From positions 1 to 41,788 of the forward strand of contig JBBPXY010000016.1 in the NCBI GenBank assembly GCA_038200435.1: a stretch of DNA of 41,788 nucleotides, written 5' to 3'. The notes under the pieces were generated by a model that was given only the letters and a program-made list of their open reading frames with translations, was not told the origin of the DNA and ran no database searches. Origin of the DNA: JBBPXY01 sp038200435 (GTDB taxonomy: Bacteria; Actinomycetota; Thermoleophilia; Solirubrobacterales; Solirubrobacteraceae). A program made the position numbers and the translations under genes. This document shows, one piece after another, positions 23,364-30,566 of the stretch (positions are counted from its first letter, which is position 1; every line of letters begins with the position of its first letter).

Positions 23364-24310
23364 GCGTATTTCACCATCACCACGCGATCCCGTCGCACGA
23401 CCGGCTGCACTTCCCTCTTCACCTGCACGTCCATCACGGCTCGCACCTCGACTTCGCGCTCGGGCTGACGGCCGCGCTCGTCGCTTCGGCGCTCTTCAAC
23501 GGCGGCGTGGCTCTGCAGGCGCTCGACGCCCGCGAGGCACCGGCCGATCAGGGTCTCAAGCTCGCTCTGCTCGGCCGGCTGCTCCAGCGCAGGCGTTGGC
23601 TGATCGGCGGCGCACTCGGCGTCGTCGGCTTCGGCGTCCAGCTGCTCGCTTTAGCCAACGCGCCCTTCGTCGTGGTGCAGCCGGCCCTGGCGGCCGGGCT
23701 GCTGCTGCTCCTCGCCCTCGGCGTGAAGGTGCTCGGCGAGAGCGTCGGCCGCGCGGAGGTGATCGGCGTCCTGGGCATCACCATGGGAATCGGACTCGTC
23801 GCCTACGGCGCGCCCGAGCGCGCCGAGGCGCATCGCAGCCCAGCCGCCGTGACGGCTGTCTTCATCCTGCTCGGGCTCGCCTCGGCGCTGCCGTTCCTCC
23901 TGCGCGGGCGGCGTGCCAAGTCCGCGATGCTGCTGATCGTGGCATCCGGGCTCGCGTTCGGCCTGGGCAACATCGCCTCGAAGCTGCTCTCCGACGACGC
24001 CTCCTCGCGCACCTGGCTGCCCGCGGTGATCTGGCTCGTCGTCGCCGTCGGTTCCGGCGTCGCCGCCGTGCTGATCCAGATGACCGCGCTGCAGCAGGCG
24101 GACGCGACGAAGGTCGTGCCGATCTCGTTCGCCGTGCAGACGTTCGTGCCCATCCTGCTCGAGCCGTTCTTCCTGCGCGAGTCCTGGCGCACGGTCGCGG
24201 GCTTAGGCCTCCCCGTATTCGCCGGGCTGGCCCTCAGCCTGGTGGGGATGATCGCGGTCGCCCGATCGCAGGCGGTCAGTCGCCTGGCGGCCGGCGAGGC
24301 GGCCTCCTAG
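23360..24310 (+). CDS. DMT-superfamily (EamA/NIPA-like) membrane transporter with His-rich N-terminus
   Basis: A 316-residue integral membrane protein with about nine or ten hydrophobic segments in two related halves, as in EamA/DMT carriers. For example GVVGFGVQLLALANAPFVVVQPA parallels the later LIQMTALQQADATKVVPISFAVQ. The first 30 residues hold ten histidines (FHHHHAIPSHDRLHFPLHLHVHHG), which could bind a transition metal. The cargo is unknown; NIPA-type relatives move Mg2+, others metabolites. Its GTG overlaps the dehydrogenase stop, and its TAG stop is part of the -10 box of the mutase gene. Confidence 0.88.
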   Translation: MSVFHHHHAIPSHDRLHFPLHLHVHHGSHLDFALGLTAALVASALFNGGVALQALDAREAPADQGLKLALLGRLLQRRRWLIGGALGVVGFGVQLLALANAPFVVVQPALAAGLLLLLALGVKVLGESVGRAEVIGVLGITMGIGLVAYGAPERAEAHRSPAAVTAVFILLGLASALPFLLRGRRAKSAMLLIVASGLAFGLGNIASKLLSDDASSRTWLPAVIWLVVAVGSGVAAVLIQMTALQQADATKVVPISFAVQTFVPILLEPFFLRESWRTVAGLGLPVFAGLALSLVGMIAVARSQAVSRLAAGEAAS

Positions 24311-24313
24311 ACT
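24308..24313 (+). promoter_or_regulatory. -10 box TAGACT of the mutase gene, overlapping the upstream stop codon
   Basis: The TAG stop of the transporter gene is also the first half of TAGACT, which lies 8 nt before ATG 24322. It suggests a separate leaderless promoter for the mutase. Confidence 0.5.
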
Positions 24314-24321
24314 CATCGGGG

Positions 24322-25980
24322 ATGGCTACGGAGCCCCGCGCCAAGAGCGACGCCCAGCGCTGGGAGCGAGAGGTCTTCGGCCGCACACCCGAGCGCGACG
24401 CGCCGTTCTCGACCATGAGCGGCCAGCCGATCAAGCCGCTCTACACCGAGGCCGACCTCCCGGCCGACCCGGACGCGGCGATCGGGCTCCCGGGCGAGTA
24501 CCCGTTCACCCGCGGCGTCTACGGCTCGATGTACCGCGGGCGCCTGTGGAGCATGCGTCAGTTCTCCGGCTTCGGTACCGCGGAGGAGACCAACGAACGA
24601 GTCCACTATCTGCTCGGGCACGGCCAGACGGGGCTTTCGACCGCGTTCGACATGCCCAGCCTGATGGGCCACGACTCCGACCACCCGCGCTCGCTCGGCG
24701 AGGTCGGGCGCGAGGGCGTGGCGATCGACACGCTCGACGACATGGAGACCCTGTTCGCCGGCATCGACCTCGACGCCGTGACGGTCTCGATGACCATCAA
24801 CGCCCCCGCGGCGATCATGCTCGCCTTCTACGTGGTCGCCGCGGAGGAGAAGGGCACTCCGGCCGACCGTCTCGGCGGCACGATTCAGGCCGACATCCTC
24901 AAGGAGTACATCGCGCAGAAGGAGTGGTGCTTCCCCATCGCGCCGGCGATGCGCCTGTGCGGGGACATGATCGAGTGGTGCTCGCACAACATGCCGCGCT
25001 GGCATCCGATCTCGATCTCCGGCTACCACATCCGCGAGGCCGGATCGACCGCCCAGCAGGAGCTTGCGTTCACCCTCAAGGACGGGCTGACCTACGTGGA
25101 GGAGGCCGTCGGCCGCGGCCTCGACGTCGACGATTTCGCGCCGCGCCTCTCGTTCTTCTTCAACGCGCAGATCGAGTTCTTCGAAGAGATCGCCAAGTAC
25201 CGCGCGGCGCGCCGTATATGGGCGCGCGAGATGCGGGAGACCTTCGGCGCCCGCGATCCCCGCTCCTGGCTCATGCGCTTCCACACGCAGACCGCCGGCG
25301 TCTCCCTCACGGCTCAGCAGCCGCTCAACAACATCGTGCGCACCACCGTCGAAGCGCTCGCCGGCGTGCTCGGCGGCACGCAGTCCCTGCACACCAACTC
25401 GTTCGACGAAGCGCTCGCGCTGCCGACCGAGCAGGCGGTGCGCATCGCTCTGCGCACCCAGCAGGTGATCGCGCACGAGACGGGCGTGGCCAACACCATC
25501 GATCCGCTCGGCGGTTCGTACTTCATCGAGTCGCTGACCGACGAGATGGAAGCTGCCGCCTACGACTACTTCCGCCGCATCGACGAGCTGGGAGGAATGG
25601 TCGTCGCGGTCGAGCGCAACTTCCCTCAGCGGGAGATCGCCGATGCGGCCTTCCAGCTTCAGAGCGAGATCGACGCCGGCGAGCGTGTGGTGGTGGGCGT
25701 CAACCGCTACGCCGATGACGACGAGGAGCTGATCCCCACGCTCCGCATCGACCCGGCGCTCGAGCAGAAGCAGATCGACCGGGTGCAGGCCGTGCGCGGG
25801 CGTCGCGACGCTGCCGGGGTCGAGTCCTCGCTCGGCGCGCTCAAGGCGGCCGCCGCCCGCGACGGCGGGAACCTGATGCCGGCGCTGATCGAAGCGGCGC
25901 GCGCGCGGGCCACCGAGGGCGAGATGATCGAAGCACTGCAGGAGGTCTTCGGGACCTATACGGAGACGCCGGTCTTCTGA
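24322..25980 (+). CDS. icmA: B12-dependent acyl-CoA mutase large subunit, isobutyryl-CoA mutase type
   Basis: A 552-residue TIM-barrel catalytic subunit of the methylmalonyl-CoA mutase family, without a B12 domain. Landmarks are RQFSGFGTAEETN, AFDMPSLMGHDSDHP, SISISGYHIREAGS and SLHTNSFDEALALPTEQ. By register with Propionibacterium mutase, its substrate-carboxylate residues Tyr89 and Arg207 are here Phe81 and Gln199, 118 residues apart in both. Phe/Gln is the signature of isobutyryl-CoA mutase (IcmA), which rearranges isobutyryl-CoA to n-butyryl-CoA. Its length and the separate 135-residue B12 subunit match the IcmA/IcmB split. Start ATG 24322 follows TAGACT by 8 nt; the long upstream frame is spurious. 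Confidence 0.9.
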   Translation: MATEPRAKSDAQRWEREVFGRTPERDAPFSTMSGQPIKPLYTEADLPADPDAAIGLPGEYPFTRGVYGSMYRGRLWSMRQFSGFGTAEETNERVHYLLGHGQTGLSTAFDMPSLMGHDSDHPRSLGEVGREGVAIDTLDDMETLFAGIDLDAVTVSMTINAPAAIMLAFYVVAAEEKGTPADRLGGTIQADILKEYIAQKEWCFPIAPAMRLCGDMIEWCSHNMPRWHPISISGYHIREAGSTAQQELAFTLKDGLTYVEEAVGRGLDVDDFAPRLSFFFNAQIEFFEEIAKYRAARRIWAREMRETFGARDPRSWLMRFHTQTAGVSLTAQQPLNNIVRTTVEALAGVLGGTQSLHTNSFDEALALPTEQAVRIALRTQQVIAHETGVANTIDPLGGSYFIESLTDEMEAAAYDYFRRIDELGGMVVAVERNFPQREIADAAFQLQSEIDAGERVVVGVNRYADDDEELIPTLRIDPALEQKQIDRVQAVRGRRDAAGVESSLGALKAAAARDGGNLMPALIEAARARATEGEMIEALQEVFGTYTETPVF

Positions 25981-26007
25981 ACCTGCGCGGTTCGCATTGG
26001 GAGGTTG

Positions 26008-26013
26008 TACGCT
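26008..26013 (+). promoter_or_regulatory. -10 box TACGCT of the beta-helix gene, leaderless
   Basis: TACGCT ends 7 nt before the GTG at 26021. It supports that GTG over the TTG at 25997 as the start. Confidence 0.5.
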
Positions 26014-26020
26014 GCATCAC

Positions 26021-27709
26021 GTGAAGCGGCTCCTGCTCCTCGCCGCAGCGCTCGTCGCCGTTCTCGTCGCGCTGCCTGTGACCTTCTCCTCGGGACATCC
26101 CGAGCGGCCCACGACGTTCCCGAACCCGAGCATCGGCCACGTGCCGGCGTTCCGTTCGAGCGGCCCGAGCATCGTCGTCTGCAAGAGCGACTCGGGCAAG
26201 CGCCTGAAGCGGGAGTTCGCGCCGCGCCGGTATCACCGCGCTCTGGGTCTCCGGCTCGTACAGCTCAAGCGGTGCAAGTACCGCGACATCCAGGCCGCGA
26301 TCAACCACGCCAAGAGCAACTACCGCATCCTCGTCATGCCCGGCGTGTACAAGGAGATCCCGAGCCGGCGCATCCCGATCACGCCGAAGAAGTGCTCCGA
26401 CCAGAACAGGTACTTCGCGGTCACCGAGGGCTACGACAACGTCAACGCGCGCTCGAACGACCCGCCCGTGCGCGCGAACTTCCGCTTCCAGCACGACTGC
26501 CCGAACGCGCGCAACCTGATCGCGGTCATCGGGAACAAGCACGTCACGGCCGACACGAACCCGAGCCCCGCACCGCCCTGCGACCGGCTCTGCAACCTCC
26601 AGATCACCGGCATGGGCCTCCGCCCCGGCAACGTTCAGATCGTCGGCGACCGGAAAAAGATGGATGTCATCCGGGTCGACCGTGCCAGCGGGTTCGCCAT
26701 CCGCAACGTGCTGGTTCAGGAGGGCGCGTTCAACGGCATCGACGGCGTCCAGATCAACGGGTTCCACTTCAAGGACATCATCGCCCGGTTCAACCAGAAC
26801 TACGGCATCCTCACGTTCACCGCCGAGCATGGTCTCTATGAGCGCATTCGCGCTTACGGCAACGGCGACTCGGGCGTGTACCCCGGCTCAAGTCCCAAGG
26901 GCTGCTCGCCGGCCAACGGCTATGGCAATCGCCGCTACGGCATCGAGTTGCGCAAGATCAACTCGTACGGCAACACGCTCGGCTACTCGGGCACGGCCGG
27001 CAACTCGACGTGGATCCACGACTCCCAGTTCCACGACAACTCCACCGGGCTCTCCACCGATTCCTTTGCCTCCGGCCATCCCGGGATGCCGCAGGAGTGC
27101 GCCAAGTGGGAGAACAACCGGTTCAACTCCAACAACCTCGGCATCTTCAACTCCGCCAACCAGAAGTACTGCGGTAACACGCCGTTCGCACAGCGCAAGC
27201 CGCTCACACGCGTGTGCCCCCAGTTCCAGGTGCCCGAGGGCTCCGGGATCATCATCTACGGCGGCAACCGCAACCTCATCCGCAACAACCGGATCTACGA
27301 CAACTGGAAGAGCGGCATCCGGCTCTTCGGGATCCCGGCGGCGATCCGCGGTGAGAACGATCCGTCCAAGCAGCAGGACACCTCGAACGGCAACCAGATC
27401 CTCAACAACTCCTTTGGGCGCACGGCCTCCGGCCGTCGCGCTCCCAATGGACACGATCCCCTCGTCATGCACACGGGTGACATCACTTGGGACGACGAGG
27501 GGCAGAACAACTGCCAGCAGGGCAACTCGAGCGCCGATGGGCCGGTGACGTTCTCGGACGGTGTCATGCCCGGCTGCCCCGGGCGGCCGATCAAGGCCTT
27601 CGCCAACGGAGCGCTGGGCCGCGATGCCCCGTGCGCGGCCTGGGACCCGAAGACCATGCCCCGTCCTCCCGGGTGCGACTGGTTCGACGTTCCCTCACGA
27701 CCCAAGTGA
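26021..27709 (+). CDS. secreted right-handed parallel beta-helix protein
   Basis: A 562-residue exported protein. A signal peptide (VKRLLLLAAALVAVLVALPVTFSSG) precedes YRDIQAAINHAKSNYRILVMPGVYKE, the usual entry to a pectin-lyase-type beta-helix. About residues 180-480 contain Asn/Gly-rich rungs such as GFAIRNVLVQEGAFNGIDG, NNRFNSNNLGIFNSAN and NRNLIRNNRIYDNWKSGIRL. At least nine cysteines suggest disulfides. No catalytic residues of polysaccharide lyases are recognisable, so it may bind or cleave a glycan or be structural. It overlaps the next lipoprotein by GTGA, implying a shared surface role. It sits between the two mutase subunit genes. Confidence 0.85.
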   Translation: MKRLLLLAAALVAVLVALPVTFSSGHPERPTTFPNPSIGHVPAFRSSGPSIVVCKSDSGKRLKREFAPRRYHRALGLRLVQLKRCKYRDIQAAINHAKSNYRILVMPGVYKEIPSRRIPITPKKCSDQNRYFAVTEGYDNVNARSNDPPVRANFRFQHDCPNARNLIAVIGNKHVTADTNPSPAPPCDRLCNLQITGMGLRPGNVQIVGDRKKMDVIRVDRASGFAIRNVLVQEGAFNGIDGVQINGFHFKDIIARFNQNYGILTFTAEHGLYERIRAYGNGDSGVYPGSSPKGCSPANGYGNRRYGIELRKINSYGNTLGYSGTAGNSTWIHDSQFHDNSTGLSTDSFASGHPGMPQECAKWENNRFNSNNLGIFNSANQKYCGNTPFAQRKPLTRVCPQFQVPEGSGIIIYGGNRNLIRNNRIYDNWKSGIRLFGIPAAIRGENDPSKQQDTSNGNQILNNSFGRTASGRRAPNGHDPLVMHTGDITWDDEGQNNCQQGNSSADGPVTFSDGVMPGCPGRPIKAFANGALGRDAPCAAWDPKTMPRPPGCDWFDVPSRPK

Positions 27710-28179
27710 GGCGATGCGTCGCGGCGATCGCTGCGACGCTGCTGGTGGCGAGTTCCGCCGTCGGCTGTGGCGGCAACTCGACCGGAGGGGCCAAAGGCCT
27801 GGGCTGGGTGCACGAGCCGCGCCTGATCCGGTACCCGACCCTGCCGAATGACCGCGCGACTTCGGGTGAAGTGCGAAATGACTCCGAAAGGGCGCTTCAA
27901 CTCGACGCGAGGAAGGTCCGGCTCCTCGACGCGCAGGGCCGCGGCATCGCCGCAACCGTGACGGCGCGATTCCTCGCCGGGTTCGCCCACGGGTTGTATT
28001 CCCCCACGCAGTTCGGGCCGGTCCGCAACCCGTTCGAGCTCCAGCGCCTCGGCGTCAAGGTGGTGCTCGCGCCCAAGCAGGTGCGCCCGCTCACGGTCGC
28101 GTGGCGGCTGAAGCCCGGGCTGCCGGCACCTGCGCGCGTCGACTATGGCGCCGGCTCGCTGCCCCTTCCCAAGGGGTAG
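27706..28179 (+). CDS. predicted lipoprotein
   Basis: A 157-residue lipoprotein. VRRCVAAIAATLLVASSAVGC has a hydrophobic core and the lipobox AVGC at about residues 18-21, with GGNSTGG as the flexible linker. The mature domain (LPNDRATSGEVRNDSERALQ, later VRPLTVAWRLKPGLPAPARVDYG) reads as one beta-sandwich-like unit of unknown function, similar to DUF4352-type exported domains. The GTG start overlaps the beta-helix stop, so the two surface proteins are coupled. Confidence 0.82.
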   Translation: MRRCVAAIAATLLVASSAVGCGGNSTGGAKGLGWVHEPRLIRYPTLPNDRATSGEVRNDSERALQLDARKVRLLDAQGRGIAATVTARFLAGFAHGLYSPTQFGPVRNPFELQRLGVKVVLAPKQVRPLTVAWRLKPGLPAPARVDYGAGSLPLPKG

Positions 28180-28182
28180 GTC

Positions 28183-28188
28183 TAGACT
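28183..28188 (+). promoter_or_regulatory. possible -10 box TAGACT for the B12 subunit gene
   Basis: TAGACT lies 42 nt upstream of ATG 28231 and just past the lipoprotein stop. No clear -35 or ribosome binding site is visible. Confidence 0.3.
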
Positions 28189-28230
28189 CCCCGCCCGCCG
28201 GGCCCTCTTGCCTCGTTCCCGGCCCCGCGT

Positions 28231-28638
28231 ATGGCCGACCCCCCCGCCAAGAAGATCCGCGTCGTAGTGGCCAAGCCCGGCCTCGACGGGCATGACCGCG
28301 GCGCGAAGATCATCGCCCGCGCGCTGCGCGACGCGGGCATGGAGGTCATCTACACGGGCCTACACCAGACGCCCGAGCAGATCGTCGAGACTGTCATCCA
28401 GGAGGACGCCCACGCGGTAGGGCTCTCGATCCTCTCCGGGGCGCACATGACCCTCGTCCCGCGCGTCGTCAAGCTGCTCGCCGAGCAGGGAATCACGGAT
28501 GTGGTCGTCACCGTGGGCGGGACTATCCCCGCCGAGGACATTCCCGAGCTGAAGAGCCTGGGGATCGCCGAGGTGTTCACGCCCGGGGCGCCGACCCAGG
28601 ACATCATCGACTTCATCCGCGGCGCCGTACCGTCGTAG
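28231..28638 (+). CDS. icmB: B12-binding small subunit of acyl-CoA mutase (IcmB type)
   Basis: A 135-residue cobalamin-binding domain of the base-off/His-on class. It has KPGLDGHDRGAKI (DxHxxG, His21 ligates cobalt), GLSILSGAHM (SxL) and VTVGGTIP (GG motif). The length matches IcmB of Streptomyces (about 136 residues). It should pair with the catalytic subunit at 24322-25980, from which it is separated by the two surface-protein genes. An alternative is a methylmalonyl-CoA mutase small subunit, but the large subunit's active-site residues favour isobutyryl-CoA mutase. Confidence 0.93.
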   Translation: MADPPAKKIRVVVAKPGLDGHDRGAKIIARALRDAGMEVIYTGLHQTPEQIVETVIQEDAHAVGLSILSGAHMTLVPRVVKLLAEQGITDVVVTVGGTIPAEDIPELKSLGIAEVFTPGAPTQDIIDFIRGAVPS

Positions 28639-28671
28639 AGAGCGGTCGCCGAAGTACCTGGGGAGTCCCGA

Positions 28672-28687
28672 TTGACTCGTCAGTCAA
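28672..28687. promoter_or_regulatory. perfect palindromic operator on the etf promoter
   Basis: TTGACTCGTCAGTCAA is a perfect 6-4-6 palindrome (TTGACT-CGTC-AGTCAA). Its left half doubles as a consensus-like -35 box. The form is typical of TetR-family operators, which often control fatty-acid and branched-chain acyl-CoA catabolism in actinobacteria. Confidence 0.65.
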
Positions 28688-28692
28688 CCCGA

Positions 28693-28698
28693 TACAAT
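28693..28698 (+). promoter_or_regulatory. -10 box TACAAT of the etfB-etfA operon
   Basis: TACAAT lies 15 nt after TTGACT (28672-28677), giving a short-spaced sigma70-type promoter. The 5' leader would be about 38 nt and carries a full AGGAGG ribosome binding site (28729-28734). Confidence 0.6.
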
Positions 28699-28742
28699 CC
28701 CGGCGAACTTACCGTCTGCTTCGCCTTTAGGAGGCACCCGAG

Positions 28743-29537
28743 TTGAAGATTTGCGTCCTGGTCAAAGAGGTGCCGGACGCCGCCGTCGAGAAGCGCATCA
28801 ACCCCTCGACGGGGCGTATGGACAGAGGCGGGGAGAAGAACTTGAACCCGTATGACACGCACGCCATCGAGGCGGCCATGCAGATCAAGGAGGGCGGCGC
28901 GGTGCCGATCGAGGAGATCGTCGCCGTGACCATGGGCCCCGACAGCGCCGTCCGTGCGCTGCACAAGGCGGTCTCGCTGGGCGCCGACCGCTCGGTCCAC
29001 CTCTCCGACGAGGCGCTGGCGGGCTCCGATGTGGCCGCCACCGGCTACGCCTTGGCCCAGGCTCTTGCCAAGGAGCAGCCCGACCTGGTCCTGCTCGGCC
29101 AGCAGTCCGATGACGGCGAGTGCTACACGATCGGCGCCGTCGTGGCCGACCACCTCAAGATGCCCTCGCTCACCCAGGTCATCCAGCTCGACGTCGAGGA
29201 CGGCGCGCTGCGCTGCGAGCGCCAGGCCGAGTACGGATACGACACCGTCAAGGTCGAGCTGCCCGCCGTCATCTCGGTCGGCGACGCGATCAACGAGCCG
29301 CGCTACCCGTCGCTCAAGGCGATCATGGGCGCCAAGAAGAAGCCGCTCGAGAACGTCGGCACCGGCGACGTCGGCATCGATACCTCGCTCGTGGGCGCGG
29401 ACGGTTCGCGCGTCGACTGCGGCGAGTACACCGACCCGCCGCAGAAGGCCGGCGGCGAGATCATCGAAGACGAGGACACCAACGAGACGGTCGAGAAGAT
29501 CATCGCCTGGCTCGACGAGAGGAAGCTGATCGCCTGA
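28743..29537 (+). CDS. etfB: electron transfer flavoprotein beta subunit
   Basis: A 264-residue EtfB, starting MKICVLVKEVPDAAVEK and containing NPYDTHAIEAAMQIKE, the AMP/adenine-binding region and VLLGQQSDDGECYTIGAVVADHLKMP. The signature helix EYGYDTVKVELPAVISVGDAINEPRYPSLKAI contacts the dehydrogenase. With EtfA it carries one FAD plus AMP and takes electrons from acyl-CoA dehydrogenases. The start is TTG 28743, fixed by a perfect AGGAGG 8 nt upstream and the conserved N-terminus. It is the first gene of the etf operon behind the palindromic operator. Confidence 0.97.
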   Translation: MKICVLVKEVPDAAVEKRINPSTGRMDRGGEKNLNPYDTHAIEAAMQIKEGGAVPIEEIVAVTMGPDSAVRALHKAVSLGADRSVHLSDEALAGSDVAATGYALAQALAKEQPDLVLLGQQSDDGECYTIGAVVADHLKMPSLTQVIQLDVEDGALRCERQAEYGYDTVKVELPAVISVGDAINEPRYPSLKAIMGAKKKPLENVGTGDVGIDTSLVGADGSRVDCGEYTDPPQKAGGEIIEDEDTNETVEKIIAWLDERKLIA

Positions 29538-29583
29538 TGCTCCTTTCCCACCTCACCTACGCGGCCCCGGAAAGGAACATCTG

Positions 29584-30561
29584 ATGTCCGACATCCTGGT
29601 CTACGTCCTCCACCGCGAGGGGGCCTTCAACAAGAACTCGCTCGGAGCCATCTCCGAGGCCTCGAAGCTCGCTGGTGAGCTCGGCGGTCAGTGCGACGCC
29701 GTCGTCGTCGGCGGCGACGACCTCACCGACGACCTCTGCGGCACGCTCGGCAACTACGGCGCCAAGCGCGTCTTCAAGGCGACAGGCCCCGAGGGTCTCG
29801 CCCAGCCGGTCGTCGACGTGATGGCCAAGGTCATCGACGAGAACGGCCACAAGCACGCCATCTTCGGAGGCGGCCTGCTCGGCTTCGAGATCGGCGCCGG
29901 CCTGGCCGCGCGCAAGCAGGCGGGAGTGACGATGGAGGTCACCGCCGTGACCGCCGAAGACGGCGGGCTCGTAGCGCAACGCCCGATCCTGGGCGACTCG
30001 AAGATCTCCCGCTCCAAGTACAGGGGCGACCTCGGCATCATCATCGGGCGCATCAACGCGTTCGAGATCGCCGAGAGCGGTGCCGGCGCGGCCGAGGTCG
30101 TGTCCGTGGACGTCGAGTACTCCCCCTGGTCGACCAAGGCCAGCATGGTCCAGCGCGGCGAACAGCGCGGCGCCGACGTCAACATCGAGGACGCGAAGGT
30201 CCTCGTGGCCGGCGGACGCGGTTTGGGCAAGGCGGAGGGCTTCGAGCTTTGCCAGCAGCTTGCAGATGCGCTCGGCGGAGCCGTCGCGGCGACGCGCGCG
30301 GTGGTCGACGCGGGCTGGTACCCCTACGCGGCCCAGATCGGTCAGACGGGCAAGACCGTCGCCCCGAAGCTGTACCTGGCGGCCGGCATCTCCGGCGCGA
30401 TCCAGCACAAGGTCGGCATGCAGGCCTCGGAGAACATCGTCGCGATCAACAAAGACTCGAACGCGCCGATCTTCGAGTTCTCCGACCTCGGCATCGTGGG
30501 CGACCTGAACAAGATCCTGCCCAAGCTCACCGAGGCCGTCAAAGCCAAGAAGGGCAGCTGA
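29584..30561 (+). CDS. etfA: electron transfer flavoprotein alpha subunit
   Basis: A 325-residue EtfA. The N-terminal domain (ILVYVLHREGAFNKNSLGAISEASKLA) packs against EtfB. The C-terminal FAD-binding domain has VLVAGGRGLGKAEGFEL, VDAGWYPYAAQIGQTGKTVAPKLYLAAGISGAIQH and INKDSNAPIFEFSDLGIVGD. These are the standard FAD-contacting stretches. It follows etfB by 46 nt, with GGAAAGGA upstream of the ATG. It donates electrons to the ETF-quinone oxidoreductase encoded next. Confidence 0.97.
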   Translation: MSDILVYVLHREGAFNKNSLGAISEASKLAGELGGQCDAVVVGGDDLTDDLCGTLGNYGAKRVFKATGPEGLAQPVVDVMAKVIDENGHKHAIFGGGLLGFEIGAGLAARKQAGVTMEVTAVTAEDGGLVAQRPILGDSKISRSKYRGDLGIIIGRINAFEIAESGAGAAEVVSVDVEYSPWSTKASMVQRGEQRGADVNIEDAKVLVAGGRGLGKAEGFELCQQLADALGGAVAATRAVVDAGWYPYAAQIGQTGKTVAPKLYLAAGISGAIQHKVGMQASENIVAINKDSNAPIFEFSDLGIVGDLNKILPKLTEAVKAKKGS

Positions 30562-30566
30562 GAAGC

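Noticed and set aside
28183..28230. Cobalamin riboswitch before the B12 subunit gene
   Set aside because: The leader is only about 40 nt and shows no B12-box-like sequence or large structure.
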